A DNA stretch of 46,965 nt from Synergistaceae bacterium (lineage in GTDB: Bacteria; Synergistota; Synergistia; Synergistales; Synergistaceae): the NCBI GenBank assembly GCA_030533085.1, contig JAUNJZ010000020.1, positions 1 to 46,965 on the forward strand, in the 5' to 3' direction. A program made the position numbers and the translations under genes. Position 1 is the first letter of the stretch, and the number at the start of each line of letters is the position of its first letter. Below the pieces are notes generated by a model. That model was not told the DNA's origin. It ran no database searches and was given only the letters and a program-made list of their open reading frames with translations. Positions 17,413-25,292 of this stretch are shown piece after piece.

Positions 17413-17421
17413 TGGTATAAT
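17413..17421 (+). promoter_or_regulatory. Extended -10 promoter
   Basis: TGG-TATAAT at 17413-17421, about 50 bases before the start of the metallopeptidase-fold gene. No convincing -35. Confidence 0.45.
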
Positions 17422-17473
17422 AACGAAGTTTCTTAACGATGAAACAGCGACGCTATAAAACGGAGGAATAAAA

Positions 17474-17974
17474 ATGTCCGCGAAAACAGAGGCAGAATTT
17501 GATTATGAGATATGTACCAAAAAAATCAGGCCGATAGCCGAGGCGCTGATAAAAAAATATGACGAGCTCCATCATATAGACCCCGATAAGATACTTTTCG
17601 TCGTCAACCATAAGAGCGCCGGGAGCAAAAGACAGATGACGCTCGCCAAGACCAGCCGCATTTCGCCCAAGTGGACGGAGCTGCTTTATCAGCTCGGCGC
17701 CTGCTCTTATTTCTATATGATAGAGTTCTACGAGAAGACGACGGCTACGATGGACGAGAGTCAGATTGTGGCGCTTGTCTACCGCGAACTGCGCCGCATC
17801 GGCCCGGAGGGAGAAATATTGACTCCCGACGTTCACGACTGGTGGCAGATCCTGATGGGGCTGGGGCGCAAGTGGTTCTATCCAGACAACAGCTGCCCGA
17901 ATCTGCTTGACGAAAATGTTGACTGGAAAAAGCTGATGGGAAGCTATTACGAGGAGATACAGAGCGGCGAATAG
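17474..17974 (+). CDS. Phage-metallopeptidase-like domain protein without the HExxH site
   Basis: 166 aa. Layout and spacing resemble the putative phage metallopeptidase family (PF18894): an N-terminal FDYEICTKKIRPIAEALIKKY helix, a central FYMIEFYEKTTATMDESQIVALVYREL strand-helix unit, then PDVHDW and a C-terminal GLGRKWF segment. In that family the helix carries HELxH; here it reads R104-E-L-R-R108, so both zinc-binding His are replaced by Arg, and the third ligand region has only His121. If the family call is right, it is a pseudoenzyme. GGAGGAA sits 6-7 bases before the ATG. Single gene. Function unknown. Confidence 0.55.
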   Translation: MSAKTEAEFDYEICTKKIRPIAEALIKKYDELHHIDPDKILFVVNHKSAGSKRQMTLAKTSRISPKWTELLYQLGACSYFYMIEFYEKTTATMDESQIVALVYRELRRIGPEGEILTPDVHDWWQILMGLGRKWFYPDNSCPNLLDENVDWKKLMGSYYEEIQSGE

Positions 17975-18092
17975 CGCCACAAAATTCACAGAAACAGCCC
18001 ACAAAAACGCCATCTTTTTTTCACAATACCTTCATATCCGAGCCGTATACTTTATCTGTCAACATCAATCAAAGATAAAGGCGGTGCGGAAT

Positions 18093-18389
18093 ATGAAGGT
18101 AAAATTTTTCAACGGAAAAACAAAGGCAACGGCGGCGGCTCTGATGGCGCTTATGATCTTTACCGGCTGCGCGCAGGCCGCGCCTCACGCTCACAATAAT
18201 TTTCAACAGCCCCCGCAGCCGCGCCGGGAAGCGCCGGCGCGGCTGCCTCACAGGCCGGAAGAGCATGGGGCGAGGGCTCCCCGACCGGAAGCGAGAAGAG
18301 ATGAGCGCCGCGGCAGCTCCGGCAATAACGGCGTCGCCATGCTGGCAGTCGGCGCTCTGATCGGAGCGGTAGTCGCCGGCTCTAATTAG
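18093..18389 (+). CDS. Small exported proline/arginine-rich protein, possible lipoprotein
   Basis: 98 aa. Signal peptide with IFTGC near residue 26, close to a lipobox, so either a lipoprotein or cleaved at AQA. The middle (about 33-75) is rich in Pro, Arg, His and Glu and looks disordered. The C-terminus GVAMLAVGALIGAVVAGSN is a glycine-zipper-like hydrophobic segment. The architecture matches the protein encoded 200 bases downstream, so the two are probably paralogs or partners. ATG 18093 is taken because it starts the signal peptide. Function unknown. Confidence 0.6.
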   Translation: MKVKFFNGKTKATAAALMALMIFTGCAQAAPHAHNNFQQPPQPRREAPARLPHRPEEHGARAPRPEARRDERRGSSGNNGVAMLAVGALIGAVVAGSN

Positions 18390-18583
18390 CCGCGCTTTCC
18401 GGCGGCCTTTTCACAGCCTTTCTTAACGAGCCGCTGATAATATGCGCCGTTTGCGTCGCAGTCGGTCAGGGCTGCCGCGGGGCGATTTTATCTGCGCCTC
18501 CGCGCAGTTCGCCTGTTTAGCGGCGCATTCAATCGGCGGAAGCGACGTTTACAAACGCAGAGGGGAAAGGAGGTGATTTCGCT
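18390..18583. other. Intergenic region between the two proline-rich genes
   Basis: 194 bases, GC-rich, with several short GCGCC/GGCGC inversions that can fold but no clear T-run terminator. It ends with a near-ideal Shine-Dalgarno sequence, AAAGGAGGTGA (18567-18577), for the next gene. Confidence 0.4.
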
Positions 18584-19063
18584 ATGAAAATCTTTACAAA
18601 AACGGCCGCTGCGCTGACGCTCCTCATTTTTACAGCCGGCGCTGCGGCGGCCGCGCCCCCAGGAGCTCCGGGACATGGGAAGAATTTCCCCGGCGGCCCG
18701 GCTTCTGTCAACGTCAACGCCCCGATGCCTCCGCGCCCCAATCATGGGCCAATGCCCCCGGGGCCGGGGCATCAGGGCGGCCCTGTGCGTCAACCGCGTC
18801 CCAATAACGGGCCGATGCCTCCGGGACAGCCGTGGCAGCGGCATCCCGGCGTTGTAGTGCGCCCTGTCGCCCCGCCTGTTCCAATGCCGCCCCCCGGCGG
18901 CCCGATGCACCATCAGCCGCGCGCCCCCATCTACAACGCGCCGCCGCCCCCTCCCGGCTATCACAGGGATAGGGACGACGGAACCGGAAAGCTGGTTCTC
19001 GGTATAGTAGGAGGGCTGATTCTAGGCGGAATACTGAGCGGCGTCTCCGCCGGCGCGAACTAG
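18584..19063 (+). CDS. Exported proline-rich protein with C-terminal glycine-zipper
   Basis: 159 aa. Signal peptide (about 1-23, ending AAAAA). The mature region up to about 130 is dominated by Pro, Gly, Met, His and Arg, with recurring NHGPMPPG / NNGPMPPG units at about 53-82 and a PPPPPGYHRDRDD stretch. The C-terminus LVLGIVGGLILGGILSGVSAGAN is a glycine-zipper segment that could insert in a membrane. It has the same plan as the upstream 98-aa protein. The very strong Shine-Dalgarno suggests high expression. A surface or outer-membrane role is possible; no family recognised. Confidence 0.65.
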   Translation: MKIFTKTAAALTLLIFTAGAAAAAPPGAPGHGKNFPGGPASVNVNAPMPPRPNHGPMPPGPGHQGGPVRQPRPNNGPMPPGQPWQRHPGVVVRPVAPPVPMPPPGGPMHHQPRAPIYNAPPPPPGYHRDRDDGTGKLVLGIVGGLILGGILSGVSAGAN

Positions 19064-19132
19064 CGCGGAAAATAGCGCTCCGCATGAGGGCGCGGAGCAG
19101 CAGCGCCCGAAATGTAAAAGAGAGTACAGGAA

Positions 19133-19168
19133 AGCGAAGGAGGCCGCCCTAAAGCGGCCTCCTTCGCT
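19133..19168. terminator. Strong hairpin between convergent genes
   Basis: 15-bp perfect stem (19133-19147 with 19154-19168), 6-base loop CCTAAA, without a good T-run. A second weaker hairpin, TCCTCCG/CGGAGGA (19189-19207) followed by TTTT, lies next to it. Together they probably insulate the convergent genes. Confidence 0.65.
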
Positions 19169-19216
19169 GACCTTTGATTTATTATCAGTCCTCCGCGCCG
19201 CGGAGGATTTTCGCTA

Positions 19217-19597
19217 TCAGCTGGAGAGCTTTATTCTTTCATATTCCGGCTTCAGCTCGCTGTTGACGGTAAGGGAGAATATTTCGAGCACCGGCAGCCT
19301 TCGCCAGATTATTTCTTTGCCGCCGCGAAGCGTTACGCGGAGGTCGCTCAGCCCGAGTATCTCGCCGCGCCAGATATCGCAGGAGGCCGAGGCTCCGTCG
19401 GCAAGGGGGGCGTCGAGGCGGTTTGGCGACCATTTTTCCATTCCGGTCTGCGACAGCTCGATCGAGATTATCTCCGCTCCGCTTTTGTTCAGCAGCTCAA
19501 GCGGCTGGCTCCCGCTTGCGCACTCCGCCGCGAAAATGTAGCGGGGCGCTGAAATTATCAATATCATCGCGGCCAATGTCAGCAAGATATTCTTCAT
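19217..19597 (-). CDS. Small exported protein of unknown function
   Basis: 126 aa with a signal peptide (residues 1-23, ending IFA, cut before AECASG). The mature part is a compact beta domain: LLNKSGAEIISIELSQTG, then WSPNRLDAPLADGASASCDI and LRVTLRGGKEIIWRRL. The pattern of a short strand, a Trp-containing turn and a glycine-rich loop resembles small periplasmic proteins with a single Ig-like sandwich, but I cannot name the family. Two Cys (about residues 26 and 73) could form a disulfide. First or only gene of its unit; YigZ lies upstream on the same strand. Confidence 0.55.
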   Translation of the reverse strand: MKNILLTLAAMILIISAPRYIFAAECASGSQPLELLNKSGAEIISIELSQTGMEKWSPNRLDAPLADGASASCDIWRGEILGLSDLRVTLRGGKEIIWRRLPVLEIFSLTVNSELKPEYERIKLSS

Positions 19598-19648
19598 CCC
19601 GTATTGCCGCCTCCCTTCATTTTCTCTCTTTCAGCTTCGTCATCGCTT

Positions 19649-20308
19649 TTAGCTCCATCTTTCGCGCACGAGCGGCGCGTCGTCCCATTGCAGCTCTGTC
19701 AGGAAGGAGCGGCGGCGCATTTCCTCAAGAGGCTCCTCTATCTCTTGTTTCATTGAAAGCGGAACTTCCAGCCGTACCGATACGTCAGCGCCATATTCCA
19801 CTTTCAGCCGGTTTTCGGAGAAGCCCCATTTGCGCAGCGTTCTGTCGAGCGTCTTTGAATAATCGTAGCCGCAGCGCAGCAGCAGGGCGTTGTGGAATTC
19901 CATCTCTACCGCGCCGGCCTCGGCGACTGCGCTCTCCGCCGCCGCCTTGTATGCGTCTATCAGGCCGCGCACGCCGAGCTTTATCCCGCCGAAATAGCGC
20001 GTGACGACAATGAGCGTGTTTGTCAGCTCATGACGTTTGATCACTCCAAGTATCGGCCTTCCCGCCGTTCCTGCCGGTTCTCCGGCGTCGGAGCAGTGTT
20101 CGAGCGCCGTCCCCGCGCCGATTCTGTATCCCCAGCAGTGGTGGTTGGCTTTGGGGAAGCTTTCGGGAAATTTCTTTATTATTTCCGCCGCCTCCTCCGC
20201 GTCGAGCACTGTGCGTATCGAGCCGATGAAGCGGGAGCGCTTTTCGGTAAATTCCGCGTCGCAGTCGCGGCGAGGGGCGCGGAATACGCTCAGTTTACCG
20301 TCGGCCAT
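19649..20308 (-). CDS. yigZ: YigZ / IMPACT family protein
   Basis: 219 aa. The N-terminal UPF0029 domain has KRSRFIGSIRTV (about 23-34), HHCWGYRIG (56-64), CSDAGEPAGTAGRPIL and VVTRYFGGIKLGVRGLIDAYK (about 101-121), the family hallmarks. The C-terminal about 70 residues are the DUF1949 domain. Bacterial members bind nucleic acid or ribosome-linked factors; the precise role is unknown. It overlaps the 3' end of the HIT gene by 19 bases, so the pair is co-expressed. Confidence 0.88.
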   Translation of the reverse strand: MADGKLSVFRAPRRDCDAEFTEKRSRFIGSIRTVLDAEEAAEIIKKFPESFPKANHHCWGYRIGAGTALEHCSDAGEPAGTAGRPILGVIKRHELTNTLIVVTRYFGGIKLGVRGLIDAYKAAAESAVAEAGAVEMEFHNALLLRCGYDYSKTLDRTLRKWGFSENRLKVEYGADVSVRLEVPLSMKQEIEEPLEEMRRRSFLTELQWDDAPLVRERWS

Positions 20309-20793
20309 ATCTCTTTGAGTCTGGCGTAAGTGGATTCAAGCGACTCAGATACGACGCGGACCTCCCCAAGCACCGGCATGAAGTTTGTGTCTCCATTCCA
20401 GCGCGGCACGATATGCATGTGAAGATGCTGGTCTATTCCGGCTCCGGCCACCTTGCCGAGGTTCATTCCTATGTTGTAGCCGTGCGGCTGCATCAACGCG
20501 GTGACGGCGCGGACGCATTTCTGCACGAGCGCCGTCATCTCCGCGAATTCCTCCGCCGAAAGCGAGGTCACGTCCGACGTATGACGGTACGGGACTACCA
20601 TCAGATGTCCTGGGTTGTACGGAAAGGCGTTCATTATCACAAAGCAGTGTTTCCCGCGCTCTATAATAAGACGCTTCTCATCCTCGTCAAGTTTGGGAAA
20701 ATTGCAGAAGATACAGCCCTTTTCCTCTGGGGCGTTGTTGTCGGAATTTGAAAGTATGTACTGCATACGCCATGGAGCGAAAATCCTATCCAT
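20290..20793 (-). CDS. HIT-family nucleotide hydrolase/transferase (Ap4A phosphorylase-like)
   Basis: 167 aa. MDRIFAPWRMQYI at the start and CIFCNFPKL (two Cys that bind zinc in relatives) are typical of the bacterial HIT branch related to Ap4A phosphorylase. NAFPYNPGHLMVVPYRH gives the substrate fold, and QHLHMHIVPRW is the HxHxH catalytic triad, its middle His being the nucleotidyl acceptor. It hydrolyses or phosphorolyses dinucleoside polyphosphates or nucleoside phosphoramidates. ATG 20793 is chosen over one 42 bases upstream, because AAAGGATG precedes it and the family N-terminus begins there. Confidence 0.88.
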   Translation of the reverse strand: MDRIFAPWRMQYILSNSDNNAPEEKGCIFCNFPKLDEDEKRLIIERGKHCFVIMNAFPYNPGHLMVVPYRHTSDVTSLSAEEFAEMTALVQKCVRAVTALMQPHGYNIGMNLGKVAGAGIDQHLHMHIVPRWNGDTNFMPVLGEVRVVSESLESTYARLKEIWPTVN

Positions 20794-20923
20794 CTTTATC
20801 ATCCTTTCCGTTCTGTCCGCGATGTAAAGCGTCATCGGGAACTGTTTATGCCGGAGCCGCGCGGAGGGCTTATCATCTCCGCCGCGCCCGTTGTCAGTAT
20901 AATTATATTTGCTTTTGATGATT

Positions 20924-20952
20924 TTGATGGCGCTTTATTGGAAAAATGATAA
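20924..20952 (+). promoter_or_regulatory. Promoter of the first SYLF gene
   Basis: TTGATG (20924-20929), 17 bases, TGATAA (20947-20952), with TATAAT directly after it (20953-20958). Confidence 0.4.
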
Positions 20953-20990
20953 TATAATAGAGGCAGCTATTGAAAGAGGAGGAAATAAAG

Positions 20991-21692
20991 ATGAAAATCA
21001 GCAGAAAGATTACGATATTCGCGTTGTTCGCGCTTCTGCTTCTCGCCGCGGCTCAGGCAGCCTTCGCGGCGGAAGCGGCTCATGAGAGGCGCATTCGTCT
21101 GGCTACGGAGCTTATCAACAAGATGGCGATAGAGCAGGACGCAGAATCTCTGGCAGACGTCATCAAGTCAGGTAAGGGCGTCGCCATCTTCCCCGCCGTC
21201 ACCAAGGCCGGCCTCGGAATCGGCGGGCAGACGGGGGAAGGGCTTGTTTTACTCCGCCAGCCGAACGGTAAGTGGACGGGACCGGCGTTCATGGGGATAA
21301 GCGGGGCGTCGATAGGCCTTCAGATAGGCGTATCTTCCGTCGGGCTCGTGCTGGTTATAACAAATCAGGAGGGGCTGCACGCCTTCACCGGCGGCAACAG
21401 CTTCAAGCTCGGAGCAGACGTCGGCATCGCGGCGGGGCCGGTGGGACGGGACGCCTCCGCGGCTACGGACGGACGGGCGAAGGCCTCTATTTACAGCTAT
21501 TCCATGTCTAAAGGGCTTTTCGCCGGTATCTCGATAGACGGTTCGGTTATCAACCAGAACCGCGACGCGAACAAGGCCTATTGGGGACACGACATCTCCG
21601 CTGAGAACGCGCTTAAAAAGCCGGCCAACAACAAGAAGATACAGGGGCTGGTGAAGGCGCTCAACGAGCTGGTGAAGAAAGCGCCGAAATAG
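20991..21692 (+). CDS. Exported SYLF-domain (Ysc84-like) lipid-binding protein, copy 1
   Basis: 233 aa. Signal peptide 1-26 ends AAFA. The rest is one SYLF domain: IKSGKGVAIFPAVTKAGLGIGGQTGEGLVLLRQ, then WTGPAFMGISGASIGLQIGVSS, LVLVITNQEGLHAF and FKLGADVGIAAGPVG, ending with YSYSMSKGLFAGISIDGSVI. SYLF proteins bind phosphoinositides and other lipids; bacterial exported ones have no settled role. GAGGAGG 6 bases before ATG 20991 fixes the start. Followed by a terminator and then a close paralog. Confidence 0.85.
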   Translation: MKISRKITIFALFALLLLAAAQAAFAAEAAHERRIRLATELINKMAIEQDAESLADVIKSGKGVAIFPAVTKAGLGIGGQTGEGLVLLRQPNGKWTGPAFMGISGASIGLQIGVSSVGLVLVITNQEGLHAFTGGNSFKLGADVGIAAGPVGRDASAATDGRAKASIYSYSMSKGLFAGISIDGSVINQNRDANKAYWGHDISAENALKKPANNKKIQGLVKALNELVKKAPK

Positions 21693-21733
21693 CGCGAATC
21701 AGGTTCACTAAAAAAAGCATATAACCGGCTGTG

Positions 21734-21760
21734 AGGCGGCGTCGTCATGACGCCGCCTTT
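21734..21760 (+). terminator. Terminator between the SYLF genes
   Basis: 10-bp stem AGGCGGCGTC (21734-21743) with GACGCCGCCT (21749-21758), 5-base loop, then TT. Confidence 0.7.
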
Positions 21761-21886
21761 CGTCTGTTCCGGAACAACAGGCAATATTGCTATCCCTCCG
21801 TATGGTATTTTGCCCTCCACCCGCGGCCGCCTTTGATGTAAAACTTCAAGCAGAGTACGTCAGATAAAAACGGAGGTAATGAAAAG

Positions 21887-22588
21887 ATGAAAAAACTGAT
21901 AGGATTGTTCTGTATTCTGGTGGCGGCCGTCTTTACCGTAGTAGCCGTAGACGCGGCATACGCGGCTGATACGCCGCTCTATGAAAAGAGAATCAATCTG
22001 GCTGTGAAGCTTATCGACGATATGGCGAAACAGAGCGACGCTTCTGCGATGGCGCAGTCCATTAAAGAAAGCAAAGGTGTGGCGATATTCCCCGACGTGG
22101 CAAAGGCCGGTTTCATCATCGGAGCCGAAGAGGGTCAGGGGCTGGTGCTTCTGCGCACGGAGAGCGGCGGCTGGAGCGGCCCGGCATTTATGGGTATAGC
22201 CGGAGCCTCCGTCGGCCTTCAGGCCGGTATTGAATCGCTGGGGCTGGTTCTGGTGATAAACAATGACGAAGGGCTGAAAGCCTTCACCGGCGGCAACAGC
22301 TTCAAGCTCGGAGCCGACATCGGCGTAGCCGCCGGGCCGGTGGGAAGCCAGGTCGGAAACGCCACGACCGCTCCGCTCAAGGCATCGCTCTACAGCTATT
22401 CGCTCGCAAAGGGCGTTTTCGCCGGAATCTCCGTCAACGGTTCGATAATCAATCAGAACAGGGATCTCAACCTCGCCTATTGGGGGAAGGATATGACGGC
22501 GCAGCAGGCGCTGGCTGAGCCTGCGACGAATCAGAAGATCCTGCCGCTGCTTCAGGCGCTTAACAGCCTGATAGAAAAGGCGCGCTAG
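21887..22588 (+). CDS. Exported SYLF-domain (Ysc84-like) lipid-binding protein, copy 2
   Basis: 233 aa, same length and plan as copy 1. Signal peptide 1-26 ends AYA. The SYLF core shares long identical stretches with copy 1, such as FTGGNSFKLGAD, WSGPAFMGI(A/S)GAS and INQNRD, while the N- and C-terminal parts differ more. Tandem duplication is clear. GGAGGT lies before the ATG. Separate transcription is likely because a terminator lies between the copies. Confidence 0.85.
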   Translation: MKKLIGLFCILVAAVFTVVAVDAAYAADTPLYEKRINLAVKLIDDMAKQSDASAMAQSIKESKGVAIFPDVAKAGFIIGAEEGQGLVLLRTESGGWSGPAFMGIAGASVGLQAGIESLGLVLVINNDEGLKAFTGGNSFKLGADIGVAAGPVGSQVGNATTAPLKASLYSYSLAKGVFAGISVNGSIINQNRDLNLAYWGKDMTAQQALAEPATNQKILPLLQALNSLIEKAR

Positions 22589-22648
22589 AGTAACCGAAAG
22601 GCGGCGCCTCGCTGAAAAAACCGCCTTTACAAGCCGTCATGGCAAAGC

Positions 22649-22688
22649 AAATCCCCGACGCCGGATTTTACCTGCGTCGGGGATTTTT
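22649..22688 (+). terminator. Terminator after SYLF copy 2
   Basis: 13-bp perfect stem (22649-22661 with 22674-22686), ending in TTTTT. On the opposite strand it also lies beyond the end of pstB, and may serve both convergent units. Confidence 0.88.
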
Positions 22689-22736
22689 ATAATCTTTTCT
22701 TTGAAAAGACGCCGGCCGGCGGAGACTTACCCCCTC

Positions 22737-23495
22737 CTACAGCAGCGCTTCAAGAAAAGGCTCCGCCTCTCCGCCGTCGGGAAGCGATTCAGCTTCGACG
22801 CGGCTGACGATCCTTCCCTCGCTCATTACAAAAAAGCGCGCCCCAAGCCGCCGCGCCTGCGCGAGGCTGTGAGAGACCATCAGAAGCGGTATCGCGCGGC
22901 GAAGCTCCGCGAGCAGCGCCTCTATCAGCTCCGCCGATTTTTTGTCGAGCGACGCGGTCGGTTCGTCAAGCAGCAGAATATCCGGTTCGAGAGCCAGAGC
23001 GCGGGCAAGACAGATACGCTGCTGCTGACCGCCGGAAAAACTTGCGGCGTGCCTGTTTAAGCGCTCTTTGACCTCATCCCAGAGGCCGACCTCGCGCAGA
23101 CTCTTTTCCATACGTTCCTCCGCCTCAGCGCGCCGGAGGCCGAGCGTCAGCTCCAGCGGCAGCGTTATATTCTTTTTCAGCGAAAGCGGCAGCGGATTGG
23201 GATTTTGAAAAACCATCCCAACGCGCCGCCGTATGGCCGTCAGTTCCGGCGCTCCGCCGCCGTAAATCGATTTCATGCCGCCTTCGATAAAAAGCCGCAC
23301 CTCGCCGCTTCCGCTGTATCCGTGGAAATTTTCGTTCAGCCTGTTGAGCGCGCGAAGCAGCGTCGTCTTTCCTGAGCCGGAGCGGCCGATCAACACGCTT
23401 ATCCCCTCGCGCGGTATATCCGCGCTGATTCCGTGCAGCACCTCCTCATTGTTGAAGGAGACGCGCAGCCCCCTTATTTCCGCACAGTTCTCCAT
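22737..23495 (-). CDS. pstB: Phosphate ABC transporter ATP-binding protein PstB
   Basis: 252 aa ABC ATPase. Walker A GRSGSGKTT (37-45), Q-loop MVFQNPNPLPLS, signature FSGGQQQRICLARALA, Walker B ILLLDEPTASLD, and the H-loop MVSHS. The N-terminal VSFNNEEVLHGISADIP and the NRLNENFHG segment are typical for PstB. It powers high-affinity phosphate uptake with PstA/PstC. Last gene of pstSCAB; starts one base after the pstA stop. No phoU follows, which is unusual but not rare. Confidence 0.9.
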   Translation of the reverse strand: MENCAEIRGLRVSFNNEEVLHGISADIPREGISVLIGRSGSGKTTLLRALNRLNENFHGYSGSGEVRLFIEGGMKSIYGGGAPELTAIRRRVGMVFQNPNPLPLSLKKNITLPLELTLGLRRAEAEERMEKSLREVGLWDEVKERLNRHAASFSGGQQQRICLARALALEPDILLLDEPTASLDKKSAELIEALLAELRRAIPLLMVSHSLAQARRLGARFFVMSEGRIVSRVEAESLPDGGEAEPFLEALL

Positions 23496-24374
23496 TTACC
23501 TTATCCCCTTCCAACGGCGCTCCATGCCCCTTTGACAAAGCCACGCTCCGCCAGTCAGAAAGGCCGAGAGAAGCAATAAAACCAGCGAGGCGCCGAATCC
23601 CCGCAGCAGCTCGCTTTCATCGGCGTATTGCGCGGCGGTGTAATAAATCAAAAAGGGCAGCGCCTCGAACTTAGCGGCCAGCCCTGCCGGCAGTCCAGAA
23701 TTTACAACGACGCCGGTCAGCATAATCACGGCGGTATCCTCAGCCGCGCGCCCCATAGAAAGGATAACGCCGCCCAGAATCCCGCGCGCTGCGGCCGGAA
23801 GCAGCAGACGGCGCAAAATCTGATTTTCCGAAAAACCCAGCGAGGCGCCGGTTAATTCGAGCATCGGCGGCAGGCTCTCCAGCGACGAGCGCGTCGTCAC
23901 GACCAGCGCGGGCATTACGAGCAGCGCGAGGCAGAAGGCGGCGAGCGAGATAGAGGTCGTCGCCTGCGGCGCTATAGTATGGCGAAGCAGCAATATCAGC
24001 ACGAAGCCGAATAAGCCCATGACGATTGAAGGAACGCCGGCAAGCAGGTCTACGGCAAACGAAAGCCGCTCCCTGACGCGCCCCTCCGCAAAACGCGCGA
24101 GATATATCCCGCAGCCGATTCCGGGGAGAGCCGCCAGCAGCATAGTCAGCAGCACGAGACAGAATGTGCCGGCGAAGGCCGGCCATATCCCATCCCAGAC
24201 GGGGCGCAGCCCAAGAATGGCAGCAAGGGGAGGCGTATCGCCGAAGAAGAGCCGGCCGCCGAGTACGGGAAGCCCGCGGCTGATGATGAAAAAATAGAGC
24301 GCCCCGCTGGCTACGGCGACAAAAAGCGCGCCGAAATAGGCGAGAAAGCGGAAGAAGATAAGCCTCCGCCTCAT
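23496..24374 (-). CDS. pstA: Phosphate ABC transporter permease PstA
   Basis: 292 aa, six hydrophobic helices. The binding-protein-dependent transport domain includes GIGCGIYLARF, the LAGVPSIVMGLFGFVLI segment (about 112-128) and the EAA-type loop TGASLGFSENQILRRLLLPAAARGILGG (about 173-200). It overlaps pstC by 4 bases and abuts pstB. The family name is fixed by the flanking pstS, pstC and pstB. Confidence 0.9.
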   Translation of the reverse strand: MRRRLIFFRFLAYFGALFVAVASGALYFFIISRGLPVLGGRLFFGDTPPLAAILGLRPVWDGIWPAFAGTFCLVLLTMLLAALPGIGCGIYLARFAEGRVRERLSFAVDLLAGVPSIVMGLFGFVLILLLRHTIAPQATTSISLAAFCLALLVMPALVVTTRSSLESLPPMLELTGASLGFSENQILRRLLLPAAARGILGGVILSMGRAAEDTAVIMLTGVVVNSGLPAGLAAKFEALPFLIYYTAAQYADESELLRGFGASLVLLLLSAFLTGGAWLCQRGMERRWKGIR

Positions 24375-25213
24375 AGCTTTCCCCTCCGGCGAACCGAGCG
24401 AAAGAGAAGATTCGCGCCGACGCTCAGCGCGAGCAGCAGCCCTCCGGCGACAAAGAGCGAATAATAAGCCGTTCCGCCGACGTCGGAGGAAAGAACAAGG
24501 CCGATATGAGCGGTAAGAGTGCGAATCGCGTCAAGTGGAGAGAGAGGATACTGCACGGCGTTGCCCGCGAGCATAGTCGGGATCATCGTGTCCCCGGCGG
24601 CCCGTCCGAAACCAAGCAGAGCCGCCGCGCGCAGCCACCTGCCGGAGGCAGGCAGAACGACGAATACAAAATGCTCCGAGCGCGAAAAACCCAGCGAGGC
24701 AGCGGTTAAACGGCTTCCCTCCGCAACCTGCGTCACAGCGCCCTCCATGGCCAGCACCATAGTCGGCGTTATAAGAAGGGCGAGCGCCAGCGTTGCCGTG
24801 AGCCAGGAAAAGCCGGAGCCGCCGAGAGCTCCGCGTATGAGCGGCACGAGCAGAAAGACCGAGGCAAAGCCGTAGACAACGGTCGGCGTCGCCGTCATAA
24901 TGCGCAGCAGCGAAGAAAGCAGCGAGGCACTGATTTTTCCGCCAAAGCCATGTATATGGCAGAGGCAGCCGAGCGCGACGATCCAGCCAAGCGCCAGCGC
25001 GGAAAGCGAAAGCGCCGCCGTAGCGGCAATCATCGGCAGAATGCCGAAACGCTGCTCCTCCGGCGCCCATGTCGAGGTGAAGAGCGTCGGGCCGCTCATA
25101 AACAGCCCTTCGACTGCGCAGAATATAATAAAGGCAAAGACCGTGGCAAGCAGCGCCGTCACATAGAGCGCAGAGACGGAAAGCCAGAGCGGCCTCTTTC
25201 TATCGTTTCTCAT
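24371..25213 (-). CDS. pstC: Phosphate ABC transporter permease PstC
   Basis: 280 aa, slightly short for PstC but with all helices. LLRIMTATPTVVYGFASVFLLVPLI (about 105-129) is the PstC/PstA signature region, and the EAA loop reads TAASLGFSRSEHFVFVVLPASGRWLRAA. No clear Shine-Dalgarno precedes the ATG, so its translation may rest on readthrough from upstream. 79 bases separate it from pstS, enough for a small hairpin that could weaken downstream expression. Confidence 0.88.
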   Translation of the reverse strand: MRNDRKRPLWLSVSALYVTALLATVFAFIIFCAVEGLFMSGPTLFTSTWAPEEQRFGILPMIAATAALSLSALALGWIVALGCLCHIHGFGGKISASLLSSLLRIMTATPTVVYGFASVFLLVPLIRGALGGSGFSWLTATLALALLITPTMVLAMEGAVTQVAEGSRLTAASLGFSRSEHFVFVVLPASGRWLRAAALLGFGRAAGDTMIPTMLAGNAVQYPLSPLDAIRTLTAHIGLVLSSDVGGTAYYSLFVAGGLLLALSVGANLLFRSVRRRGKL

Positions 25214-25292
25214 TATTTTTCAGGAAAGGCGGAAGGCTGAAAAGACAGCGAGGCGCTGAAAAAACGCCCATGCTTGCCTCCCGCCGCCCTTT

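Noticed and set aside
22710-22721. Palindrome CGCCGGCCGGCG near the end of pstB
   Set aside because: Too short and loop-less for a terminator; GC-rich background makes it likely by chance.
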